This document shows, one piece after another, positions 1 through 8,679 of a stretch of DNA of 64,000 nucleotides (within the stretch, counting starts at the first letter, position 1; every line of letters starts with the position of its first letter). Source of the stretch: Inia geoffrensis (lineage: Eukaryota; Chordata; Mammalia; Artiodactyla; Iniidae); contig JAZAQT010000616.1 of the NCBI GenBank assembly GCA_036417435.1, positions 248,001 to 312,000 of the forward strand. The letters are read 5' to 3'. A program made the translations under genes and the position numbers. The notes under the pieces were generated by a model. The model had not been told where the DNA came from and did not search any database. It saw only the letters and a list, made by a program, of their open reading frames with translations.

Positions 1-1735
1 AAAGGAGATCTTTGGCACTGTAACTCACAATCCTGCAGAGTTCCAAATGACCCCTATCATCCAAAAATTTATTGAAGGAAGGCTGTGAAGAGGACTTGAA
101 CGCGACGCAGAATTGCAGAAAACAGATATCAGGGGGTAGATAAGAATTGCTCTGAAAGCGTAGGAAAAGAGGCAGCAGTTCGACAGTGATGCACGTGGCC
201 AAAAAGGGCGTATGCGTTTTTTCCTGAATATATTCAGGAAAAAACGCATACGCCCTTTTTGGCCAACCAAGCAAGCCTGCAATGGAAATCCGCACTACAA
301 GAAGTCTCACTTCCCACCGATCCAAAGGGCCGTCCGAAAAAAGTGTAAAATCCAGAGAGGCAGGACAGGCCGTGGAGAACCGGCAGCCTTGTTATGCTGA
401 TGGGCGGGATGTAAATTGCCAACAGCCACTCTGGAGAAGTGGATGGTGTTTCCTGGAACAAAGAAAAAACCAAGCTAGAGAGCCTAGGGCACTTCCACTT
501 TTGGTGCTATAGATTCGGAAAATTTAAATGAAAAAGACACAGCCACACCAAAGTTTGGGGCTGCTCTGTGTACGGGATCCTTGACTATGGTACAACTTTA
601 ATAGCCCAGAAAGAGAAAAATGGATATAGAAGTTGTGGTACATCCCTACAATGGAATATCACTCAACAATGAAATCAATGGCAACACACCAGTAGCAGCA
701 TAATGACAGGATTTAGTAATGATGATTCTAAGTGAAATAAGTCACACAGAAAAAGAAACATCATAAGATATCACTAATACCGGGAATGTAAACACGGCTA
801 CGTGTGAACTGCATTACAAAACACAACAGAGTCTCACATTTACAAAAGAAACTTATGCTTGCTTAAGGGGAAAGGAGAGTGGGGAGGCTGCATAAAACCA
901 GAGGTTCACATTAGGACAGATACCATTCCATAAGCCAAATATATATTAGACAAGACCTACTCCTTGCTCAACCAAATGGACTCAACACCCAGTATTCAAA
1001 ACCTTGGAATATGCCTGACTATGAAGAAAATTAAAACCCATACATTTATAGGTCTCCATAAGAAAATCATTTGTGTACAGCACCATACACACAGCAGTGT
1101 CAATAAGCTAAATCCCCTTATAAAAATAAATTTGAAAAACAAAACACAAGGACTGTGAAATAGAGAGAAATTCTTAAATAAGTCCTTCAGGGCTTGTGAG
1201 GAATCTTGGATTTACCACCTCTACATCCACAGCTGGGGGAGAGATAAGGCTGGACACTTGGGGCTGATAGTATTGGTGAGGGAATGCAGACCCTTTGAGG
1301 TAATGGTGCATGGTTCCCATTCCACGGGTCCCAAATCTCCACGTTTAAGGGATTTATCCTTCAGCTAAAATATGCATGGAAAACCCAGAATATGGTCCAC
1401 GAAGTGATCAGGCATAATTTCTAAAACTCATCGCCATTTTCGCCCCCTGATACTCGAGTTCGCCGTTCCAGATGCGATATTAACATTCTCCCCACTTGGA
1501 GAGTCAGTGCCTTTGACCTCTTGTTTGGCACAGTTTGCAATTTCTGTGGAAGATGAACAGGAATAAGGAGAACCAATGAGCGGCTAACTCGATGTGTTTG
1601 GACGGGCACATTGAACTCTGATTTCCCTACAGGAAGAAGAATTCACCAAAGGCTCAGCGGGCCATGCCGGAACGAGATTAGGGCCTGAAGCAATTCTTCG
1701 GGTTTGCGGTCAGCTCACAAGAAAGCGAGTTGAGA
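1..1735 (+). repeat. Satellite monomer 1 (1,735 bp)
   Basis: Palindrome 195-266 has its outermost base pair broken (GTGGCC on the left), leaving 70 perfect bases. L1-derived part 278-1149. It carries the one-base G deletion in CTACAAGAAGTC (near 291) and the TCAATGG variant near 677, both typical of units 32-37 at the other end of the window. Private changes include TTAGTAATG near 713 and CTTTTGGTGC near 498. Confidence 0.97.
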
Positions 1736-3471
1736 AAAGGAGATCTTTGGCACTGTACCTCACAATCCTGCAGAGTTCCAAATGACCCCTATCATCCAAA
1801 AATTTATTGAAGGAAGGCTGTGAAGAGGACTTGAACGCGACGCAGAATTGCAGAAAACAGATATCAGGGGGTAGATAAGAATTGCTCTGAAAGCGTAGGA
1901 AAAGAGGCAGCAGTTCGACAGTGATGCACTTGGCCAAAAAGGGCGTATGCGTTTTTTCCTGAATATATTCAGGAAAAAACGCATACGCCCTTTTTGGCCA
2001 ACCAAGCAAGCCTGCAATGGAAATCCGCACTACAAGGAAGTCTCACTTCCCACCGATCCAAAGGGCCGTCCGAAAATAGTGTAAAATCCAGAGAGGCAGG
2101 ACAGGCCGTGGAGAACCGGCAGCCTTGTTATGCTGATGGGCGGGATGTAAATTGCCAACAGCCACTCTGGAGAAGTGGATGGTGTTTCCTGGAACAAAGA
2201 AAAAACCAAGCTAGAGAGCCTAGGGCACTTCCACTTATGGTGCTATAGATTCGGAAAATTTAAATGAAAAAGACACAGCCACACCAAAGTTTGGGGCTGC
2301 TCTGTGTACGGGATCCTTGACTATGGTACAACTTTAATAGCCCAGAAAGAGAAAAATGGATATAGAAGTTGTGGTACATCCCTACAATGGAATATCACTC
2401 AACAATGAAATCCATGGCAACACACCAGTAGCAGCATAATGACAGGATTTAGTTATGATGATTCTAAGTGAAATAAGTCACACAGAAAAAGAAACATCAT
2501 AAGATATCACTAACACCGGGAATGTAAACACGGCTACGTGTGAACTGCATTACAAAACACAACAGAGTCTCACATTTACAAAAGAAACTTATGCTTGCTT
2601 AAGGGGAAAGGAGAGTGGGGAGGCTGCATAAAACCAGAGGTTGACATTAGGACAGATACCATTCCATAAGCCAAATATATATTAGACAAGACCTACTCCT
2701 TGCTCAACCAAATGGACTCTACACCCCAAATTCAAAACCCAGGAATATACCTGAGTATGAAGAAAATTAAAACCCATACATTTATAGGTCTCCATAAGAA
2801 AATCATTTGTGTACAGCAGCATACACACATCAGTGTAAATAAGCTAAATCCATTTATAAAAATAAATTTGAAAAAGAAAACACAAGGACTGTGAAATAGA
2901 GAGAAATTCTCAAATTAGACCTTCAGGGATTGTGAGAAATCTTGGATTTACCACTTCTACATCCGCAGCTGTGGGAGAGATAAGGCTGGACACTTGGGGC
3001 TGATACAATTGATGAGGGAATGCAGACCTTTTGAGGTAATGGTGCATGGTTCCCATTCCACGGGTCCCAAATCTCCACGTTTAAGGGATTTATCCTTCAG
3101 CTAAAATATGCATGGGAAACCCAGAATATGGTCCACGAAGTGATCAGGCATAATTTCTAAAACTCATCGCCATTTTCGCCCCCTGATTCTCGAGTTCGCC
3201 GTTCCAGATGCGATATTAACATTCTCCCCACTTGGAGAGTCAGTGCCTTTGACCTCTTGTTTGGCACAGTTTGCAATTTCTGTGGAAGATGAACAGGAAT
3301 AAGGAGAACCAATGAGCGGCTAACTCGATGTGTTTGGACGGGCACATTGAACTCTGATTTCCCTACAGGAAGAAGAATTCACCAAAGGCTCAGCGGGCCA
3401 TGCCGGAACGAGATTAGGGCCTGAAGCAATTCTTCGGGTTTGCGGTCAGCTCACAAGAAAGCGAGTTGAGA
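1736..3471 (+). repeat. Satellite monomer 2 (1,736 bp), with diverged tract
   Basis: Perfect palindrome 1930-2001; L1-derived part 2013-2885. From about 2643 to 3116 it differs from its neighbours at roughly two dozen positions, while the rest of the unit is ordinary. The shorter version of this tract recurs in monomer 4. Confidence 0.97.
2643..3116 (+). repeat. Diverged conversion-like tract in monomer 2
   Basis: Differences from unit 3 are concentrated here: TTGACATT for TTCACATT at the left, CCCCAAATTC for CCCCGTATTC, CAGCAGCATAC, CCATTTATAAA, TTCTCAAATTAGACC, CCACTTCTAC, GATACAATTGATG, and CATGGGAAAC at the right end. I count about 26 changes in 474 bp, several times the array norm. A linked C at 2514 (TAACACCGGG) may mark the true left limit. 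It looks like a patch copied from a diverged satellite subfamily. Confidence 0.8.
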
Positions 3472-3665
3472 AAAGGAGATCTTTGGCACTGTACCTCACA
3501 ATCCTGCAGAGTTCCAAATGACCCCTATCATCCAAAAATTTATTGAAGGAAGGCTGTGAAGAGGACTTGAACGCGACGCAGAATTGCAGAAAACAGATAT
3601 CAGGGGGTAGATAAGAATTGCTCTGAAAGCGTAGGAAAAGAGGCAGCAGTTCGACAGTGATGCAC
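3472..3665 (+). repeat. Monomer segment 1 (reference unit 3): left flank of the palindrome, possibly eroded L1 ORF2
   Basis: This 194-bp segment runs from the unit start to the palindrome. It is AG-rich on the plus strand and includes BglII (AGATCT) and PstI (CTGCAG) sites present in most units. Parts of it (the GAGAAAAGGAGATCTTTGGCA region and the ACAGATATCAGGGGGTAGAT region) can be laid against L1 ORF2 just upstream of the part seen to the right of the palindrome. The match is patchy and could be chance. If real, the palindrome sits inside an L1 copy. An 85-codon minus-strand frame crosses this segment and the palindrome in nearly every unit. It resembles no protein I recognise and I treat it as spurious. 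Confidence 0.4.
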
Positions 3666-3737
3666 TTGGCCAAAAAGGGCGTATGCGTTTTTTCCTGAAT
3701 ATATTCAGGAAAAAACGCATACGCCCTTTTTGGCCAA
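3666..3737. repeat. Perfect 72-bp palindrome (reference copy, unit 3)
   Basis: Two 36-base arms are exact reverse complements with no spacer. The dyad centre lies between 3701 and 3702 in GAATA|TATTC, and the outer ends read TTGGCC and GGCCAA. A copy lies 194 bases into every monomer; 23 of 37 copies are perfect over all 72 bases and the others have one or two mismatches. Because the sequence reads the same on both strands, it encodes the same peptide (MRFFLNIFRKKRIRPFWP) both ways, which creates many spurious short frames. The size and symmetry resemble a minimal MITE such as the 80-bp primate MADE1, but the bases are not those of MADE1 and I do not recognise the family. No clear target-site duplication is visible. 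It could extrude as a cruciform or fold as an RNA hairpin; that is inference. Confidence 0.95.
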
Positions 3738-3752
3738 CCAAGGAAGCCTGCA

Positions 3753-4262
3753 ATGGAAATCCGCACTACAAGGAAGTCTCACTTCCCACCGATCCAAAGG
3801 GCCGTCCGAAAAAAGTGTAAAATCCAGAGAGGCAGGACAGGCCGTGGAGAACCGGCAGCCTTGTTATGCTGATGGGCGGGATGTAAATTGCCAACAGCCA
3901 CTCTGGAGAAGTGGATGGTGTTTCCTGGAACAAAGAAAAAACCAAGCTAGAGAGCCTAGGGCACTTCCACTTATGGTGCTATAGATTCGGAAAATTTAAA
4001 TGAAAAAGACACAGCCACACCAAAGTTTGGGGCTGCTCTGTGTACGGGATCCTTGACTATGGTACAACTTTAATAGCCCAGAAAGAGAAAAATGGATATA
4101 GAAGTTGTGGTACATCCCTACAATGGAATATCACTCAACAATGAAATCAATGGCAACACACCAGTAGCAGCATAATGACAGGATTTAGTTATGATGATTC
4201 TAAGTGAAATAAGTCACACAGAAAAAGAAACATCATAAGATATCACTAATACCGGGAATGTA
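3753..4262 (+). pseudogene. Broken L1 ORF2 C-terminal coding remnant (reference unit 3)
   Basis: Three collinear pieces of the ORF2 C-terminus are visible. From 3753 the frame reads MEIRTTRKSHFPPIQRAVRK and on to LLC, then meets a TGA at 3870-3872. It continues as WAGCKL, and after a one-base shift reads QQPLWRSGWCFLE at about 3892-3930. Further on, a WI-stop-KLWYIPTMEYHSTMK stretch lies at about 4093-4146, with TAG at 4099-4101. These match, in order, the ORF2 regions around the C-terminal cysteine-rich motif and the end of the protein. In the cysteine-rich motif the first two cysteine positions are now Gly and Arg, while two later cysteines remain. The breaks are shared by almost all units, so they predate amplification. 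Unit 36 changed TGA to TTA; units of 1,735 bp have an extra frameshift near the start. Confidence 0.8.
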
Positions 4263-4596
4263 AACACGGCTACGTGTGAACTGCATTACAAAACACAACA
4301 GAGTCTCACATTTACAAAAGAAACTTATGCTTGCTTAAGGGGAAAGGAGAGTGGGGAGGCTGCATAAAACCAGAGGTTCATATTAGGACAGATACCATTC
4401 CATAAGCCAAATATATATTAGACAAGACCTACTCCTTGCTCAACGAAATGGACTCAACACCCCGTATTCAAAACCTAGGAATATGCCTGACTATGAAGAA
4501 AATTAAAACCCATACATTTATAGGTCTCCATAAGAAAATCATTTGTGTACAGCACCATACACACAGCAGTGTCAATAAGCTAAATCCCCTTATAAA

Positions 4597-4602
4597 AATA
4601 AA
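4597..4602 (+). promoter_or_regulatory. AATAAA polyadenylation-type signal from the L1 3' end (reference unit 3)
   Basis: The hexamer lies 1,125 bases into the monomer, just before the A-rich run of the old L1 tail. It recurs in all units except unit 33, where it reads AATGAA (near 56674). It is an inherited L1 feature; whether it ends any satellite transcript is unknown. Confidence 0.5.
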
Positions 4603-4621
4603 TTTGAAAAACAAAACACAA

Positions 4622-5207
4622 GGACTGTGAAATAGAGAGAAATTCTTAAATAAGTCCTTCAGGGCTTGTGAGGAATCTTGGATTTACCACCTCTACATCC
4701 ACAGCTGGGGGAGAGATAAGGCTGGACACTTGGGGCTGATACTATTGGTGAGGGAATGCAGACCCTTTGAGGTAATGGTGCATGGTTCCCATTCCACGGG
4801 TCCCAAATCTCCACGTTTAAGGGATTTATCCTTCAGCTAAAATATGCATGGAAAACCCAGAATATGGTCCACGAAGTGATCAGGCATAATTTCTAAAACT
4901 CATCGCCATTTTCGCCCCCTGATACTCGAGTTCGCCGTTCCAGATGCGATATTAACATTCTCCCCACTTGGAGAGTCAGTGCCTTTGACCTCTTGTTTGG
5001 CACAGTTTGCAATTTCTGTGGAAGATGAACAGGAATAAGGAGAACCAATGAGCGGCTAACTCGATGTGTTTGGACGGGCACATTGAACTCTGATTTCCCT
5101 ACAGGAAGAAGAATTCACCAAAGGCTCAGCGGGCCATGCCGGAACGAGATTAGGGCCTGAAGCAATTCTTCGGGTTTTCGGTCAGCTCACAAGAAAGCGA
5201 GTTGAGA
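4622..5207. repeat. Monomer segment 5 (reference unit 3): 586 bp of unassigned sequence
   Basis: This part follows the A-rich tail and reaches the next unit start. I do not recognise it with confidence. Its last third (GGGCCTGAAGCAATTCTTCG and GTCAGCTCACAAGAAAGCGA) and the CTAAAATATGCATGGAAAAC region can be loosely laid against more upstream L1 ORF2 sequence. The whole monomer might therefore be one rearranged L1 3' fragment; that is weak inference. It holds a CpG-rich patch at about 4901-4950 with an XhoI site, and the single EcoRI site of the unit at 5111-5116. A 62-codon minus-strand frame (4893-5081) recurs in most units with no recognisable domain and is not a credible gene. Confidence 0.6.
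4901..4950. other. CpG-rich patch (reference unit 3)
   Basis: Six CpG dinucleotides occur within about 50 bp, around TCGCC, TCGCC, CTCGAG, TTCGCCG and GCGAT, in a unit that is otherwise A/T-leaning. Units 8, 10, 13, 20, 32, 33, 34 and 37 show C-to-T or G-to-A type changes here or just beside it, as expected of methylated CpG decay. It could be a methylation target; no protein-binding motif is identified. Confidence 0.5.
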
Positions 5208-6943
5208 AAAGGAGATCTTTGGCACTGTAACTCACAATCCTGCAGAGTTCCAAATGACCCCTATCATCCAAAAATTTATTGAAGGAAGGCTGTGAAGAGG
5301 ACTTGAACGCGACACAGAATTGCAGAAAACAGATATCAGGGGGTAGATAAGAATTGCTCTGAAAGAGTAGGCAAAGAGGCAGCAGTTCGACAGTGATGCA
5401 CTTGGCCAAAAAGGGCGTATGCGTTTTTTCCTGAATAGATTCAGGAAAAAACGCATACGCCCTTTTTGGCCAACCAAGCAAGCCTGCAATGGAAATCCGC
5501 ACTACAAGGAAGTCTCACTTCCCACGGATCCAAAGGGCCGTCCGAAAAAAGTGTAAAATCCAGAGAGGCAGGACAGGCCGTGGAGAACAGGCAGCCTTGT
5601 TATGCTGATGGGCGGGATGTAAATTGCCAACAGCCACTCTGGAGAAGTGGATGGTGTTTCCTGGAACAAAGAAAAAAACAAGCTAGAGAGCCTAGGGCAC
5701 TTCCACTTATGGTGCTATAGATTCGGAAAATTTAAATGAAAAAGACACAGCCACACCAAAGTTTGGGGCTGCTCTGTGTACGGGATCCTTGACTATGGTA
5801 CAACTTTAATAGCCCAGAAAGAGAAAAATGGATATAGAAGTTGTGGTACATCCCTACAACGGAATATCACTCAACAATGAAATCAATGGCAACAGACCAG
5901 TAGCAGCATAATTAGAGGATTTAGTTATGATGATTCTAAGTGAAATAAGTCACACAGAAAAAGAAACATCATAAGATATCACTAACACCGGGAATGTAAA
6001 CACGGCTACGTGTGAACTGCATTACAAAACACAACAGAGTCTCACATTTACAAAAGAAACTTATGCTTGCTTAAGGGGAAAGGAGAGTGGGGAGGCTGCA
6101 TAAAACCAGAGGTTGACATTAGGACAGATACCATTCCATAAGCCAAATATATATTAGACAAGACCTACTCCTTGCTCAACCAAATGGACTCTACACCCCA
6201 AATTCAAAACCCAGGAATATACCTGAGTATGAAGAAAATTAAAACCCATACATTTATAGGTCTCCATAAGAAAATCATTTGTGTACAGCAGCATACACAC
6301 ATCATTGTAAAAAAGCTAAATCCATTTATAAAAATAAATTTGAAAAAGAAAACACAAGGACTGTGAAATAGAGAGAAATTCTTAAATAAGTCCTTCAGGG
6401 CTTGTGAGGAATCTTGGATTTACCACCTCTACATCCACAGCTGTGGGAGAGATAAGGCTGGACACTTGGGGCTGATAGTATTGGTGAGGGAATGCAGACC
6501 CTTTGAGGTAATGGTGCATGGTTCCCATTCCACGGGTCCCAAATCTCCACGTTTAAGGGATTTATCCTTCAGCTAAAATATGCATGGAAAACCCAGAATA
6601 TGGTCCACGAAGTGATCAGGCATAATTTCTAAAACTCATCGCCATTTTCGCCCCCTGATACTCGAGTTCGCCGTTCCAGATGCGATATTAACATTCTCCC
6701 CACTTGGAGAGTCAGTGCCTTTGACCTCTTGTTTGGCACAGTTTGCAATTTCTGTGGAAGATGAACAGGAATAAGGAGAACCAATGAGCGGCTAACTCGA
6801 TGTGTTTGGACGGGCACATTGAACTCTGATTTCCCTACAGGAAGAAGAATTCACCAAAGGCTCAGCGGGCCATGCCGGAACGAGATTAGGGCCTGAAGCA
6901 ATTCTTCGGGTTTTCGGTCAGCTCACAAGAAAGCGAGTTGAGA
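5208..6943 (+). repeat. Satellite monomer 4 (1,736 bp), with short diverged tract
   Basis: Palindrome 5402-5473 is broken only at its centre (GAATAGATTC, base 5438). L1-derived part 5485-6357. It has many private changes (GACACAG, GAGTAGGCAAAG, CAACGG, AATTAGAGG), an extra BamHI site in CACGGATCC near 5525, and the shorter copy of the diverged tract of monomer 2. Confidence 0.97.
6115..6348 (+). repeat. Diverged conversion-like tract in monomer 4
   Basis: This shares the diagnostic bases of monomer 2 from TTGACATT to the AAAAAGAAAAC at the A-rich tail, then returns to the common sequence (TTCTTAAATAAGTCC). It lacks the right-hand half found in monomer 2. A linked C at 5986 (TAACACCGGG) is also shared. 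The offset from the tract in monomer 2 is exactly two units (3,472 bp). Confidence 0.8.
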
Positions 6944-8679
6944 AAAGGAGATCTTTGGCACTGTAACTCACAATCCTGCAGAGTTCCAAATGACCCCTAT
7001 CATCCAAAAATTTATTGAAGGAAGGCTGTGAAGAGGACTTGAACGCGACGCAGAATTGCAGAAAACAGATATCAGGGGGTAGATAAGAATTGCTCTGAAA
7101 GCGTAGGAAAAGAGGCAGCAGTTCGACAGTGATGCACTTGGCCAAAAAGGGCGTATGCGTTTTTTCCTGAATATATTCAGGAAAAAACGCATACGCCCTT
7201 TTTGGCCAACCAAGCAAGCCTGCAATGGAAATCCGCACTACAAGGAAGTCTCACTTCCCACGGATCCAAAGGGCCGTCCGAAAAAAGTGTAAAATCCAGA
7301 GGGGCAGGACAGGCCGTGGAGAACCGGCAGCCTTGTTATGCTGATGGGCGGGATGTAAATTGCCAACAGCCACTCTGGAGAAGTGGATGGTGTTTCCTGG
7401 AACAAAGAAAAAACCAAGCTAGAGAGCCTAGGGCACTTCCACTTATGGTGCTATAGATTCGGAAAATTTAAATGAAAAAGACACAGCCACACCAAAGTTT
7501 GGGGCTGCTCTGTGTACGGGATCCTTGACTATGGTACAACTTTAATAGCCCAGAAAGAGAAAAATGGATATAGAAGTTGTGGTACATCCCTACAATGGAA
7601 TATCACTCAACAATGAAATCCATGGCAACACACCAGTAGCAGCATAATGACAGGATTTAGTTATGATGATTCTAAGTGAAATAAGTCACACAGAAAAAGA
7701 AACATCATAAGATATCACTAATACCGGGAATGTAAACACGGCTACGTGTGAACTGCATTACAAAACACAACAGAGTCTCACATTTACAAAAGAAACTTAT
7801 GCTTGCTTAAGGGGAAAGGAGAGTGGGGAGGCTGCATAAAACCAGAGGTTCACATTAGGACAGATACCATTCCATAAGCCAAATATATATTAGACAAGAC
7901 CTACTCCTTGCTCAACGAAATGGACTCAACACCCCGTATTCAAAACCTTGGAATATGCCTGACTATGAAGAAAATTAAAACCCATACATTTATAGGTCTC
8001 CATAAGAAAATCATTTGTGTACAGCACCATACGCACAGCAGTGTCAATAAGCTAAATCCCCTTATAAAAATAAATTTGAAAAACAAAACACAAGGACTGT
8101 GAAATAGAGAGAAATTCTTAAATAAGTCCTTCAGGCCTTGTGAGGAATCTTGGATTTACCACCTCTACATCCACAGCTGGGGGAGAGATAAGGCTGGACA
8201 CTTGGGGCTGATAGTATTGGTGAGGGAATGCAGACCCTTTGAGGTAATGGTGCATGGTTCCCATTCCACGGGTCCCAAATCTCCACGTTTAAGGGATTTA
8301 TCCTTCAGCTAAAATATGCATGGAAAACCCAGAATATGGTCCACGAAGTGATCAGGCATAATTTCTAAAACTCATCGCCATTTTCGCCCCCTGATACTCG
8401 AGTTCGCCGTTCCAGATGCGATATTAACATTCTCCCCACTTGGAGAGTCAGTGCCTTTGACCTCTTGTTTGGCACAGTTTGCAATTTCTGTGGAAGATGA
8501 ACAGGAATAAGGAGAACCAATGAGCGGCTAACTCGATGTGTTTGGACGGGCACATTGAACTCTGATTTCCCTACAGGAAGAAGAATTCACCAAAGGCTCA
8601 GCGGGCCATGCCGGAACGAGATTAGGGCCTGAAGCAATTCTTCGGGTTTTCGGTCAGCTCACAAGAAAGCGAGTTGAGA
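6944..8679 (+). repeat. Satellite monomer 5 (1,736 bp)
   Basis: Perfect palindrome 7138-7209; L1-derived part 7221-8093. Private or rare bases: extra BamHI site CACGGATCC near 7261, GAGGGGCAGG, ATACGCACAG and CAGGCCTTGTG. Confidence 0.97.

Larger units (their letters stand above)
3749..4621 (+). mobile_element. Fragment of LINE-1 3' end (ORF2 C-terminus, 3' UTR, A-rich tail), reference copy in unit 3
   Basis: About 873 bp of each monomer derive from the 3' end of a mammalian L1 element, plus strand. The ORF2 part covers roughly 3749-4262 and the 3' UTR 4263-4621. The UTR keeps the typical order of an artiodactyl/cetacean L1: the AAGTGAAATAAGTCACACAG block, a KpnI-family-like GATATCACTAATACCGGGAA end of ORF2, the AAGGGGAAAGGAGAGTGGGG purine run, the GACAAGACCTACT block, a TGTACAGCACCATACACAC block and an AATAAA before the A-rich tail. 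The similarity is recognised from memory of the family and is eroded but collinear. Equivalent coordinates in each other copy are given with its monomer. It cannot move: ORF1, endonuclease and reverse transcriptase are absent. Confidence 0.85.
3472..5207 (+). repeat. Satellite monomer 3 (1,736 bp), used as reference
   Basis: Perfect palindrome 3666-3737; L1-derived part 3749-4621. Close to the consensus of the window. Distinguishing bases are CCAAGGAAGCC just right of the palindrome (also in unit 37) and the end-type TCAATGG near 4147. Confidence 0.97.

Noticed and set aside
3666..3737. Identification of the palindrome as MADE1 or a mariner MITE
   Set aside because: The length and symmetry are similar, but the bases differ from MADE1 and no flanking TA duplication is visible, so I left the family open.
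3666..3737. Palindrome as a bacterial-type terminator or an attachment site
   Set aside because: There is no bacterial context, and it recurs at a fixed place in each satellite unit. The symmetry alone does not support either function.
3496..3753. An 85-codon minus-strand frame repeated in nearly every unit, with a hydrophobic middle
   Set aside because: It crosses the palindrome, starts inside L1-derived sequence, recurs only because the unit repeats, and has no recognisable domain. Copies vary without respect for codon position.
3730..3984. 84-codon plus-strand frame as a possible conserved gene
   Set aside because: Its second half is the L1 ORF2 frame (QQPLWRSGWCFLE) and its first half is out of frame with ORF2. 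It is a fossil made open by a frameshift, not a gene.
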